The notes under the pieces: generated by a model
Databases searched by the model: none
What the model was told of the DNA's origin: nothing
The model's input: the letters and a program-made list of their open reading frames with translations, nothing else
Shown: piece by piece, positions 35,125-43,913 of the stretch
Layout of the letters: each line of letters starts with the position of its first letter
How positions within the stretch are numbered: the first letter of the stretch is position 1
Source: Aeoliella sp052161615
GTDB lineage: Bacteria; Planctomycetota; Planctomycetia; Pirellulales; Lacipirellulaceae
Length of the DNA stretch: 64,000 nucleotides
Assembly (NCBI RefSeq): GCF_052161615.1
Contig: NZ_CP197417.1
Span: forward strand, 1,860,001 to 1,924,000
Direction of reading: 5' to 3'
Program-made: the position numbers and the translations under genes

Positions 35125-35407
35125 CGGCCGTAGGCCGTATCAAGCTCCGCGCCGATACGGCAATTCACGGTTTACCTTCTGCTCGCACCTAACCACTCGC
35201 CACCCGCTCCGTAGCCACAACGTGGCGCACTTCGACAGCCCAGGACGAAGTCCTGGGAACTTATCGGTAGTCGCAACCTTAGTCCCAACGGGACGCGCTA
35301 CCCGTGCGCCCAGCATGAGATAGCGCGCTCTGTCAGAGCTGCGAACACTATTTCCAACCCGAAACCAGGGCTGCGCCCTGGCCTATCGAAGCGCGCTCCT
35401 TCGGAGC
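35125..35407. repeat. Array of short hairpins, each with a three-base loop
   Basis: Seven perfect stem-loops with three-base loops lie here: CGGCC-GTA-GGCCG (35125-35137), GCCAC-AAC-GTGGC (35214-35226), CCCAGGAC-GAA-GTCCTGGG (35239-35257), GTCCC-AAC-GGGAC (35282-35294), GCTCT-GTC-AGAGC (35327-35339), CCAGGGC-TGC-GCCCTGG (35365-35381) and GCTCC-TTC-GGAGC (35395-35407). Stem sequences differ but the architecture is constant. Two more sit in the element at 34614-34721. They are not identical repeats with unique spacers, so this is not a CRISPR array. Confidence 0.6.
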
Positions 35408-35415
35408 TAGTTGCT

Positions 35416-35441
35416 TAGCGTCTTTGCGCCTTGGCGTGAGA
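35416..35441. repeat. Third copy of the CACGCAAAG-type dispersed repeat
   Basis: TAGCGTCTTTGCGCCTTGGC at 35416-35435 and the bases that follow to 35441 are the reverse complement form of the repeat at 34795-34824, close to exact over the shared core. Confidence 0.45.
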
Positions 35442-35586
35442 TAGGAACGAAACCCCGCCGTCGGAATCCACTGCGAAGTATCGAGACCATTAAATCGCCA
35501 CACCTTAAGCGCCGGGTCGGCGCGGAGCTTGACCCGGCCTACTTACCCAATGAAACATTCGCTCGCAAACTCAGCCCCCACCCCAG

Positions 35587-35663
35587 CCCTCCCCCGATAC
35601 GTCGTTGCGCTTCGAGCGACTGCAAATGGCAACGCACCACGCGCAACGACTTGGGGGAGGGGG
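35587..35663. repeat. Long imperfect inverted repeat CCCTCCCCC...GGGGGAGGG
   Basis: Arms at 35587-35610 (CCCTCCCCCGATACGTCGTTGCGC by parts) and 35641-35663 pair along almost their full length, with a 30-base loop. The sequence resembles the dispersed CCCTCCCCC/GGGGGAGGG palindromes found between genes in many bacteria. Confidence 0.5.
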
Positions 35664-35670
35664 CAAAACC

Positions 35671-35715
35671 AGTAATGTCGCACCTGCGGTTTGCCCCTGC
35701 GACATTACTCTTTTT
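35671..35715 (+). terminator. Terminator-like hairpin in the gene-free stretch
   Basis: A perfect 12-base-pair stem (AGTAATGTCGCA at 35671-35682 with TGCGACATTACT at 35698-35709) encloses 15 bases and is followed by CTTTTT at 35710-35715. On the minus strand the stem is followed by GGTTTTG, weaker. It lies about 625 bases after the predicted start of the promoter at 35055-35083, so the two could delimit a non-coding transcript. Confidence 0.5.
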
Positions 35716-35925
35716 ACTGATACCAATGCACCCTGAAATCACTCGATAAAACACGACACTTTTTTCCGTCAGCTGAGGCGCCTCCCGAAAATAAAGTCGC
35801 ACCCAATGAAAAAGTCCCAGATGTGGGACATTACAACTCGCTGCTAGCACGAATTGATGTCGAGCGGCGGTTGGACCTTCGCTATAGTCGAGCCCCTCCG
35901 TTTTTCTTCGGGAGTCCCGCTAGCC

Positions 35926-36666
35926 ATGTCGCTCAATCCGCTGAATCCCGTGACCGACTACCAGTCGATGCTCAACCGCATTTTCTGGTTTACTTCCGTA
36001 ACCGGATTGGTGTCGGTGTACTTAGTGCGGCAGAGCATTCCTCAAGTCAACACGGTGCTCGCCCAGTTGAGTTTCAATATCGAACTCGAAGCCGACCACG
36101 TGCTCCCAGTTCCGGGTGGTTACTTGATCCCGGCGCTGGCCATTGGAATGCTCTCGCGAGTGTTCCGCATCCACAGCCTGATCGCCGAGTGGCTGGGGAT
36201 TCGCGAACGTTTCGACGTCGACGTGATCATCACCGAACTCGCCCACCGCACGGGCGTGTCTCTCGACGACGTGCCGGACGATCAACTAGTGAGGCATCGC
36301 TACGAAATCATGCGGCACGGTTTTTACCAATTCGTCAGCGGTCGGCGTCCTCAGATTGACGAGCTCCTCATCGAGCGAGCGCTCGATATGTGGAGCTGGT
36401 TTTGGATCACCGTCGAAGCGAGCGTCGTGATGGTACTCACGGGCTTCGTGCTCATCGCCGCGGGTTCGCTGCAGACCGGACTGCTGGTAGTCGTGGCGAC
36501 ACTGGTGATCGCGGCGTTCGGCTTACCGGCGATCCGCTTGGAGTGTCGTCGCTATGCCATCGCCCAAGTGCGTGCGATCGTCGACGATTCCGATCGCGCC
36601 GACGAGGTGCGACGGGCGTTCGAGTGCGTGGTGGTTCGCCATGCGACCTACCGCCGCGCGGCGTGA
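35926..36666 (+). CDS. Membrane protein of unknown function
   Basis: The 246-residue protein has hydrophobic segments at about residues 20-35, 62-77 and 158-198, and a soluble stretch between them (DVDVIITELAHRTGVSLDDV, residues about 95-150). I start at the ATG 35926 (MSLNPLNPVTDYQSMLNRIF), with GGGAG about 11 bases upstream; the frame extends to 35854. No family recognised. The following 258 bases to galM hold no clear gene. Confidence 0.55.
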   Translation: MSLNPLNPVTDYQSMLNRIFWFTSVTGLVSVYLVRQSIPQVNTVLAQLSFNIELEADHVLPVPGGYLIPALAIGMLSRVFRIHSLIAEWLGIRERFDVDVIITELAHRTGVSLDDVPDDQLVRHRYEIMRHGFYQFVSGRRPQIDELLIERALDMWSWFWITVEASVVMVLTGFVLIAAGSLQTGLLVVVATLVIAAFGLPAIRLECRRYAIAQVRAIVDDSDRADEVRRAFECVVVRHATYRRAA

Positions 36667-36924
36667 AGATCGCAGGCCGTGCGGCTCCTGATACTTAGCA
36701 GGTTACCGGTACGTCCACGATTGTTGCACTCGACTTCCACAAACTTAACATCCGCCCAATTCAAGGCTTTCGGCGACAAAACGCCCGCTGTAGCTTGAAC
36801 CATTGACGCGATAGCGTGAGCGGGCGGCAGTTGAAACCGGCCAGCGGGCTGCACTATTCTATGGGATCAAGGGTGGCACCTTCCTTATCCCGCCGAATTT
36901 CGGCTCCATCAAGGAGACTCAACC

Positions 36925-38031
36925 GTGAAGCAGCTTGTAATTCTCACCCTAACCGCTCTCGTCTGTCTGGTGCCGTTTCGTGCCGATGCCGAGATTACCA
37001 AGAAGGATTTCGACGGCATCATGCTTTATACGCTGAAGAATAAGTCGGGAATGACCGTCACGGTCACCAACTACGGAGCCATTATCACATCGATTGTGGT
37101 CCCCGATCGCGACGGCAAGATGGGCGATGTGGCCCTCGGGTACGACAGCGTCGAAGGCTACATGAACGCGGTCGACAAGCCGTACTTTGGTGCGGTGGTC
37201 GGTCGTTACGGCAATCGCATCGCGAAGGGCAAGTTCAGCATTGATGGCGTAGAGTACACCCTGCCGGTGAACAACGGTCCCAACTCGCTGCACGGTGGCA
37301 TCATTGGTTTCGACAAGGTGGTGTGGGACGCCAAGCCAGTGGGGGACAACTCCATCGAGCTCTCCTACCTCGCCAAGGACAAGGAAGAAGGCTATCCGGG
37401 CAACTTGAAGGTCAAAGTCACTTACACGCTGACCGACAAGAACGAGCTCATCTGCCACTACGAAGCCACGACCGACAAGACCACGCCGGTCAATCTGACG
37501 CAGCACACCTATTTTAACCTGAAGGGCGAAGGGAACGGCACGATCCTCGATCATGAGCTGATGCTCAACGCCAAGAAGTTCACGCCCGTCGACGAGACGC
37601 TGATCCCGACCGGCGACCTAAAAGACGTGAAGGGAACGCCGTTCGACTTCACCGAAGCCAAGGCCATTGGTCGCGACATCGAAGTCGAGGACGAGCAGCT
37701 GACCTTCGGCGGCGGCTATGACCACAACTGGGTGCTCGACAAGGGTGGCAAGGACGGCGAGATGACCCTTGCCGCTCGCGTCAACGAGCCCACTACCGGC
37801 CGCGTGATGGAAGTCTTCACCACTGAGCCCGGTATTCAGTTTTATTGCGGCAACTTTTTGGATGGCCGCTTGAAGGGCAAGTCGGGACAAACGTACGTGA
37901 ATCGTGGCGGTCTTTGCCTCGAGACGCAGCACTATCCCGACAGTCCCAATCAACCCAACTTTCCCAGCACGCTGCTCAAGCCGGGGGAGAAGTACGACAC
38001 CACCACGGTGTTCAAGTTCTCCGCCGAGTAG
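36925..38031 (+). CDS. galM: Secreted aldose 1-epimerase (mutarotase)
   Basis: GalM interconverts alpha and beta anomers of aldoses. The GTG start has AAGGAG nine bases upstream. A signal peptide (VKQLVILTLTALVCLVPFRA, residues 1-23) places it in the periplasm. The 368-residue body has VTNYGAIITSIVVPDRDGK, GRYGNRIAKGKFSIDGVEY with the substrate Arg, the catalytic His in NLTQHTYFNLKGEG and the late catalytic Glu in GLCLETQHYPDSPNQPNFP. It begins the arabinose cluster, 49 bases before the isomerase-family gene. Confidence 0.93.
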   Translation: MKQLVILTLTALVCLVPFRADAEITKKDFDGIMLYTLKNKSGMTVTVTNYGAIITSIVVPDRDGKMGDVALGYDSVEGYMNAVDKPYFGAVVGRYGNRIAKGKFSIDGVEYTLPVNNGPNSLHGGIIGFDKVVWDAKPVGDNSIELSYLAKDKEEGYPGNLKVKVTYTLTDKNELICHYEATTDKTTPVNLTQHTYFNLKGEGNGTILDHELMLNAKKFTPVDETLIPTGDLKDVKGTPFDFTEAKAIGRDIEVEDEQLTFGGGYDHNWVLDKGGKDGEMTLAARVNEPTTGRVMEVFTTEPGIQFYCGNFLDGRLKGKSGQTYVNRGGLCLETQHYPDSPNQPNFPSTLLKPGEKYDTTTVFKFSAE

Positions 38032-38080
38032 CTGCTGGGCTACGCATGCCTTTTAACGAACGAGGGGAGAGCTTACGACG

Positions 38081-39745
38081 ATGGCGGCTTACACGCTTCC
38101 GAAGGCACCAAAGGTAACGAAGTTGCCAGCGGGCCAGGTTTACTTGATTGCCAACGGCGACCTGCGTCTTAGCGCGAACCAGAAATGCTGGGACGCGCAG
38201 AATCAGATGGAGCAGGAAATCGGCAGGGCAGTCGCCGCTGCGGGATGGCAAGTGGTGCGGGCTCATCCCTACAAAGAAGCCGAGAAGCACGGCTTCATTG
38301 CGTCGCAAGCCGAAGGCATGGAGGTTTTTCGCGGAATTGATCCCGACGCACCGCTTATCGTCGCCGAGGCCGTATGGCAGTACTCGCACCACGTACTGCA
38401 CGGCCTCATCACTCACCGCGGCCCGATCCTCACGCTCGCCAATTGGTCGGGCATGTGGCCGGGCTTGGTGGGGATGCTGAACCTAAATGGCTCGCTCACC
38501 AAGGCCGGTGTCGAGTACAGCACGTTGTGGGCCGACGACTTCGCCGACCCGAAGTTCCAGGAGCAACTCGCGAGTTGGCTGAAGAAGGGCAAGGTCACGC
38601 ACCCGCTCGACCACGTGCATCCTTTTGCTAAGCTCAAGGCCGCGGGCGAAGAGGTCGACCTCGGCCGAGCGCTTGCCGCGGAGCTGCAAAGCCAGAAGTC
38701 GATCATGGGCGTGTTCGACGAAGGTTGCATGGGAATGTTCAACGCGATCATTCCCGACCACTTGTTGAACCCGACCGGCGTCTACAAGGAACGCCTGAGT
38801 CAGTCGGCGCTCTACTACGAGACCACGCAGGTCTCCGACGAAGAGGCGCTCGCCGTCCGCAAGCACATGGAGGACGCGGGGCTGAAGTTCATCACGGGCC
38901 CCACGCACGAGACGGACCTAACCGACGATCAGATCCTGCTGCAATGCAAGATGTACATCGCCGCGGTTCGCATTGCCGACGATTTCGGCTGCGACACCAT
39001 TGGCATTCAGTACCAGCAAGGTTTGAAGGACCTGCTCCCCGCGAGCGATTTGGTCGAAGGAACACTGAACGACAGCAAGCGTCCCCCGGTGAAGAGTCGC
39101 TGTGGGAAACGCGAACTCTACGCGGGCGAGCCACTGCCGCACTTCAACGAAGTGGACGAGTGCGCGGGGCTCGATGGATTGATGACCTACCGCGTTCACA
39201 AAGCGATGGGTCAGCCGGTGGAGAACACTCTGCACGACCTTCGATGGGGCGACTGGGACCGTTCGGGCACCGTGGACGACTACGTCTGGGTGTTCGAGAT
39301 CTCGGGAAGTGTTCCCCCCACACACCTGATGGGGGGCTGGGCGGGAGCCACGAGCGTTCGCCAGCCGGCGATGTTTTTCCCCGCCGGTGGTGGCACGATC
39401 AAGGGTATTTCGCGTCCAGGCGAAGTCGTCTGGTCCCGCGTCTATATTGAAGAGGGCCGCCTGAAAATGGACCTCGGGCGAGCCGGCGTGGTGGAGCTCC
39501 CTCAGGAAGAAACCGAGCGCCGCTGGAACGACACCACCCCCCAGTGGCCGATCATGCACGCGGTAACTTACGGCGTTTCGCGCGATCAGATGATGGCCCG
39601 CCACAAGAGCAACCATATCCAGGTTGCCTACGCCAACTCCGCCGACGAGGCGGACAAGGCGATGCTCGCCAAGGCCTCGATGGCCGAAGCCCTCGGCATG
39701 GAAGTGGCGATTTGCGGCACTCGCAAGGGCGGCGCGAGCTGGTAA
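38081..39745 (+). CDS. L-fucose/L-arabinose isomerase family protein
   Basis: The 554-residue protein belongs to the FucI/AraA superfamily of Mn-dependent ketol isomerases. The middle reads FDEGCMGMFNAIIPDHLLN and the C-terminal part RHKSNHIQVAYANSADEAD, a histidine-bearing metal-site strand as in FucI-type enzymes. A true AraA is encoded four genes on, so this one probably handles a different substrate or an uncharacterised sugar acid or deoxy sugar (inference). Start ATG 38081, with a purine-rich GAGGGGAGAG about 12 bases upstream. Confidence 0.75.
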   Translation: MAAYTLPKAPKVTKLPAGQVYLIANGDLRLSANQKCWDAQNQMEQEIGRAVAAAGWQVVRAHPYKEAEKHGFIASQAEGMEVFRGIDPDAPLIVAEAVWQYSHHVLHGLITHRGPILTLANWSGMWPGLVGMLNLNGSLTKAGVEYSTLWADDFADPKFQEQLASWLKKGKVTHPLDHVHPFAKLKAAGEEVDLGRALAAELQSQKSIMGVFDEGCMGMFNAIIPDHLLNPTGVYKERLSQSALYYETTQVSDEEALAVRKHMEDAGLKFITGPTHETDLTDDQILLQCKMYIAAVRIADDFGCDTIGIQYQQGLKDLLPASDLVEGTLNDSKRPPVKSRCGKRELYAGEPLPHFNEVDECAGLDGLMTYRVHKAMGQPVENTLHDLRWGDWDRSGTVDDYVWVFEISGSVPPTHLMGGWAGATSVRQPAMFFPAGGGTIKGISRPGEVVWSRVYIEEGRLKMDLGRAGVVELPQEETERRWNDTTPQWPIMHAVTYGVSRDQMMARHKSNHIQVAYANSADEADKAMLAKASMAEALGMEVAICGTRKGGASW

Positions 39746-39795
39746 GGCGGGGGAGTGGGCTGCGTGGATTTGCCTAGAAAAACTCCGCCAGCCTG

Positions 39796-39866
39796 TGGAA
39801 TTGTTATTTATTTTTAGATATACTGCCGTCTGCTCGACTCGCCGGTGCGAAGTACGAGCAGGCGGC
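39796..39866 (+). promoter_or_regulatory. AT-rich promoter candidate and stem-loop upstream of araB
   Basis: TGGAAT (39796-39801) and TATACT (39819-39824) with 17 bases between form a weak sigma-70 candidate in an AT-rich patch that stands out from the GC-rich surroundings. Directly after the -10 box, GCCGTCTGCTCG (39825-39836) and CGAGCAGGCGGC (39855-39866) form a 12-base inverted repeat with one G-T pair and an 18-base loop. It could be an operator or a leader hairpin controlling araB-araD-araA. Confidence 0.35.
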
Positions 39867-39898
39867 GGTCTAGTTTTCTCGCACCGGGATTGAGTGTT

Positions 39899-41581
39899 AT
39901 GGCGGAACAGTTTGCCATTGGCGTCGACTACGGAACCAACAGCGTTCGCGCGCTGGTGGTCAACATTGCAACTGGCGCGGAAGTCGCCAGTCATGTGTAT
40001 GACTACCCCTCGGGCGATGCGGGCATCCTCGTCGACCCGCGCGATCCCAACCTCGCCCGGCAGAACCCTGCCGACTACATCCAGGGCTTCCTGGTCTCGG
40101 TCCGAGAAGCGGTCGCCGCGGCCGCGAAGACTCCGGGGTTTGCCGCGGATCGGGTGGTTGGCATCGGTGTCGACACCACGGGCTCGACGCCCATTCCCGT
40201 GAATGCCGCGGGGCAGGCTCTCGCCACGCTACCCAAGTTCAAGAACAACTTGGCCGCCTACGCGTGGCTGTGGAAGGACCATACTTCGCACGCCGAGGCG
40301 ATGGAGATCACGGCGCTCGCAAAGGAGCGCAACGAACCGTACTTGGCCAAGTGCGGCGGCACCTACTCTTCGGAGTGGTACTGGTCGAAGATGCTGCACT
40401 GCGCGCGGACCGCGCCGGAAGTGGCGGAGGCGGCCCACGGTTGGGTGGAGTGTGCGGACTTCATTCCCGCGTACATCACGGGTAATACGCATCCTGACAC
40501 GCTCGCGCGGAGCATCTGCGCCGCGGGCCACAAGGCAATGTACAACGAGCAGTGGGGCGGATTGCCGAGTGAGGAGTTTCTCGCGGCCCTGCATCCCAAG
40601 CTCGCCAGTTGGCGCTACACGACCAAAGCCGTGGCGTCGGATAAGAAGGCCGGCGAGCTCATTGCCGCGGTGGCGGACGAAGTTGGCTTGCCCGCTGGAA
40701 TTCCCGTGGCCGTTGGCGCGTTCGATGCGCACATGGGTGCGGTCGGTGCGGGTGCAACCGCTGGCGTGTTGGTGAAGATCATGGGCACGAGCACGTGCGA
40801 CTGCTTGCCTTCGCCGCTAGAGCACGAACTGCCGGACGTGCCGGGCGTCTGTGGCATCGTGCCGGAGTCGATCGTCCCGGGCATGTACGGCATCGAGGCC
40901 GGGCAGTCGGCGGTGGGCGATATCTTCAATTGGTTCGTGAAACACCTGTCGCCCGCAGCGTACGGTAACGACGCCGAGGCGCATCGCAAACTGACCGACG
41001 CCGCCGCGAAACTCAAGCCGGGCGAGTCGGGCTTGGTCGCCCTCGACTGGAACAACGGCAATCGCACAATTCTGGTCGATCCGTTGCTCACAGGATTGCT
41101 AGTAGGGCAAACGCTGCACACCACCGCGCCTGAGGTCTATCGCGCTCTCGTTGAAGCCACGGCATTCGGCGCGCTGACCATTATTCGCCGCGTCGAAGAG
41201 TATGGCGTGAAGGTCGATCAAGTGGTGAACTGCGGCGGCATCGCCGAGAAGAACGCGATGGTCATGCAGATCTACGCCGACGTTTGCAATCGGCCCATGA
41301 AGATCAGCCGCTCCGGACAAACCTGCGCCCTCGGTGCCGCGGTGTTCGGCACAGTGGTTGCCGGTGCGCACCCGAATGTTGAGTCCGCTCAAGCCGCCAT
41401 GACGGGCGTGAAGGAAACCGTCTACACGCCGATTCCTGAGAACGTTGCCGTCTACGAGAAACTGTATGACATTTACCGGCTGCTGCACGATGCGTTCGGC
41501 ACGGCTGACTTCCACGGATCACTTCATCACGTGATGAAGGACTTGATCCAAATTCGTAGCCGCGCGCGTCGCGGAGAGTAG
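39899..41581 (+). CDS. araB: Ribulokinase
   Basis: AraB phosphorylates L-ribulose with ATP. The 560-residue FGGY kinase has the N-terminal phosphate loop IGVDYGTNSVRALVVN, GIGVDTTGSTPIPVN, the substrate part GAFDAHMGAVGAG, and in the second domain EATAFGALTIIRRVEEYG and NCGGIAEKNAMVMQIYADV, all as in AraB. The length is typical (about 550-565). ATG at 39899; araD follows 13 bases on, so they are co-transcribed. Confidence 0.95.
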   Translation: MAEQFAIGVDYGTNSVRALVVNIATGAEVASHVYDYPSGDAGILVDPRDPNLARQNPADYIQGFLVSVREAVAAAAKTPGFAADRVVGIGVDTTGSTPIPVNAAGQALATLPKFKNNLAAYAWLWKDHTSHAEAMEITALAKERNEPYLAKCGGTYSSEWYWSKMLHCARTAPEVAEAAHGWVECADFIPAYITGNTHPDTLARSICAAGHKAMYNEQWGGLPSEEFLAALHPKLASWRYTTKAVASDKKAGELIAAVADEVGLPAGIPVAVGAFDAHMGAVGAGATAGVLVKIMGTSTCDCLPSPLEHELPDVPGVCGIVPESIVPGMYGIEAGQSAVGDIFNWFVKHLSPAAYGNDAEAHRKLTDAAAKLKPGESGLVALDWNNGNRTILVDPLLTGLLVGQTLHTTAPEVYRALVEATAFGALTIIRRVEEYGVKVDQVVNCGGIAEKNAMVMQIYADVCNRPMKISRSGQTCALGAAVFGTVVAGAHPNVESAQAAMTGVKETVYTPIPENVAVYEKLYDIYRLLHDAFGTADFHGSLHHVMKDLIQIRSRARRGE

Positions 41582-41594
41582 AGTTTGCGCTGCC

Positions 41595-42287
41595 ATGCTC
41601 GATGCGTTGAAACAACAAGTATGGCAGGCGAACCTCGACTTAGTGTCGCATGGCCTAGTCACGCTAACGTGGGGCAACGTCAGCGGACTGAGTGACGACG
41701 GCGAAGTGCTCGCCATCAAGCCGAGCGGCGTGGCGTACGATCAGTTGCGTCCTGAGCACATCGTGCTGGTAAGTGTCGAAACGGGCGAAGTGGTCGATGG
41801 AAAGCTCAAGCCATCGAGTGATACTCCGACGCATCGACTGCTCTACCAGCATTTCACGGGCATCGGGGGCATCACGCATACCCATAGCACCAAAGCCACC
41901 GCGTGGGCGCAGGCTCGCCGCGCGATTCCGTGCTATGGAACAACGCACGCCGACCACTTCTATGGCGACGTTCCGTGTACCCGACCACTAACGCAAAAGG
42001 AAATCGAAGACGCCTACGAGGTTAACACCGGCGTCGTGATCGTCGAAACGTTTGCTGATCTCGATCCAACGGCGGTGCCCGGCGTGCTGGTGGCGAGTCA
42101 CGCCCCGTTTGCATGGGGGCCGACGGCGGCCAAGAGTGTCGAGAACGCGGTGGCCCTGGAAGCGGTCGCCGAGATGGCCCTCGCCACGCTCGCCCTGAAT
42201 CCCAACATTCTAGCAGTCGAGCAGCACCTGCTCGACAAGCATTACTTCCGCAAACACGGCAAAGCTGCTTACTACGGTCAGCAATAG
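41595..42287 (+). CDS. araD: L-ribulose-5-phosphate 4-epimerase
   Basis: AraD epimerises L-ribulose-5-phosphate to D-xylulose-5-phosphate. The 230-residue class II aldolase-family protein has LTWGNVSGLSDDGE, the IKPSGVAYDQL motif, HTHSTKATAWAQA with the zinc histidines, and YGTTHADHFYGDVPCTR, which is the AraD form. The catalytic Tyr is expected near the C-terminus (KHGKAAYYGQ). araA begins 48 bases on. Confidence 0.95.
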   Translation: MLDALKQQVWQANLDLVSHGLVTLTWGNVSGLSDDGEVLAIKPSGVAYDQLRPEHIVLVSVETGEVVDGKLKPSSDTPTHRLLYQHFTGIGGITHTHSTKATAWAQARRAIPCYGTTHADHFYGDVPCTRPLTQKEIEDAYEVNTGVVIVETFADLDPTAVPGVLVASHAPFAWGPTAAKSVENAVALEAVAEMALATLALNPNILAVEQHLLDKHYFRKHGKAAYYGQQ

Positions 42288-42334
42288 CTCGTACTTACTC
42301 ACTACCCTACTTTCATCTACTACGCGACGCATCC

Positions 42335-43837
42335 ATGGCCAGCATCCTCCCCGCCCTTGATCACTACGAAGTCTGGTTCATCACCGGCAGCCAGCACCTT
42401 TACGGCGAACAGGCGCTGCGGCAAGTAGCGGAGCACTCGCAGCAGGTAGCTAGCGCGCTCGATGCCGATTCGCAGATTCCAGTGCGTGTGGTATTCAAGC
42501 CAGTGCTCACTCGGCCCGAGGAGATTCGCCAGCTCATTCTCGAAGCGAATTCCGCTCCGCAGTGCGTGGGTTTGGTCGCGTGGATGCACACGTTCTCGCC
42601 GGCGAAGATGTGGATCGCCGGCCTTAAGAGTCTTGCGAAGCCGTTATTGCATCTGCACACGCAGTTCAATAGCGACCTTCCGTGGTCGACCATCGACATG
42701 GACTTCATGAACCTCAATCAATCGGCGCATGGCGGCCGCGAGTTTGGGTTCATGTGCAGTCGGTTGCGGCTGGCTCGGAAGGTAGTTGTCGGTCACTGGC
42801 AAGATCCAGAAGTGCTTCGCGAAGTTGGCGTGTGGACTCGCGCCGCGGCAGCCAAGCACGATCTGGCCCACGCAAAGATTGCACGCATTGGCGACAACAT
42901 GCGTGAAGTGGCGGTGACCGAAGGAGACAAAGTCGCTGCTCAGGAGACGTTTGGCTTCTCCGTGAATGGCTACGGCGTCGGCGATGTCGTCCGGTTCATG
43001 GACGAGATCAGCGACTCGCAGGTTGACAACTTGTGTGGTTTGTACGACGAGTCGTACGAGATGGCCGATTGTCTCCGCTCGCATGGCGACCGTCGCCAAT
43101 CGCTGCGAGACGCCGCGCGTATCGAGCTGGGACTTCGTGCATTCCTCGAGTCCGAGAATTTCGTCGGCTATACCAACACCTTTGAGAATCTACATGGCTT
43201 CAAGCAACTGCCGGGCATCGCGTCGCAACGGTTGATGGCCGATGGGTATGGGTTTGGTGCCGAGGGTGACTGGAAAGCCGCGGCGATGGTGCGGGCATCG
43301 AAGGTGATGGCCGCCGGCCTGTCGGGTGGTACGTCGTTCATGGAAGACTACACCTATCACTTGCCGCAAGGTGGCGGCCAAGTGCTCGGGGCCCACATGC
43401 TCGAAATCTGCCCCTCGATCGCGGCTGGGAGGCCAAGCTGCGAAGTGCATCCGCTTGGCATCGGTGGCAAAGAGGATCCTGTACGATTGGTGTTCGACAC
43501 GCCGCCCGGCCCCGCAGTGAATGCGACGGTCGTCGATCTTGGCAACCGCTTCCGGATGGTGGTGAGCGAGGTGGACGTTGTCTCGCCGCCTGAGTCGCTC
43601 TCGAAACTGCCGGTGGCCCGCGCGCTGTGGACTCCGCGGCCCGACCTCAAGACCGCCGCCGCGGCGTGGATCTATGCAGGTGGTTCGCACCATCCCGTGT
43701 TCAGCCAAGCTCTTTCGACCGAGCACTACGAAGACTTCGCCGAGATGACGGGCATCGAACTGGTGGTCATCGATGGCGACACGAAGCTGCGTGAGTTTAA
43801 GAATCAATTGCGGCTCGGCGACTTGCGCAAGGAGTGA
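42335..43837 (+). CDS. araA: L-arabinose isomerase
   Basis: AraA converts L-arabinose to L-ribulose. The 500-residue protein begins with the AraA landmark HYEVWFITGSQHLYGEQALRQ. Further landmarks are VAWMHTFSPAKMWIAGLK, QFNSDLPWSTIDMDFMNLNQ, and the metal-ligand segments FTNTFENLHGFKQLPGIASQ-type (here GYTNTFENLHGFKQLPGIAS) and GGTSFMEDYTYHL. The ATG at 42335 is the natural start; the open frame upstream to 42113 lies inside araD in another frame. Confidence 0.97.
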   Translation: MASILPALDHYEVWFITGSQHLYGEQALRQVAEHSQQVASALDADSQIPVRVVFKPVLTRPEEIRQLILEANSAPQCVGLVAWMHTFSPAKMWIAGLKSLAKPLLHLHTQFNSDLPWSTIDMDFMNLNQSAHGGREFGFMCSRLRLARKVVVGHWQDPEVLREVGVWTRAAAAKHDLAHAKIARIGDNMREVAVTEGDKVAAQETFGFSVNGYGVGDVVRFMDEISDSQVDNLCGLYDESYEMADCLRSHGDRRQSLRDAARIELGLRAFLESENFVGYTNTFENLHGFKQLPGIASQRLMADGYGFGAEGDWKAAAMVRASKVMAAGLSGGTSFMEDYTYHLPQGGGQVLGAHMLEICPSIAAGRPSCEVHPLGIGGKEDPVRLVFDTPPGPAVNATVVDLGNRFRMVVSEVDVVSPPESLSKLPVARALWTPRPDLKTAAAAWIYAGGSHHPVFSQALSTEHYEDFAEMTGIELVVIDGDTKLREFKNQLRLGDLRKE

Positions 43838-43913
43838 TCGGCTATAATGGCCCGCGCTTGTCGATCGAAGTCTTTCGCACTCTTCTCTCATTTTCTCTCG
43901 AAGGCGATGTTTT

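Noticed and set aside
35125..35407. Possible CRISPR array
   Set aside because: The repeated elements differ in sequence and spacing, spacers are irregular, and there are no cas genes.
35066..35749. Short open frames in the hairpin-rich stretch
   Set aside because: Each crosses several palindromes, has atypical composition (Arg/Pro-rich) and no family features; the stretch is treated as non-coding.
43843..43848. TATAAT before the symporter gene as a promoter
   Set aside because: The hexamer is perfect but no -35-like hexamer lies 16-18 bases upstream; TTGCGC is only 14 bases away.
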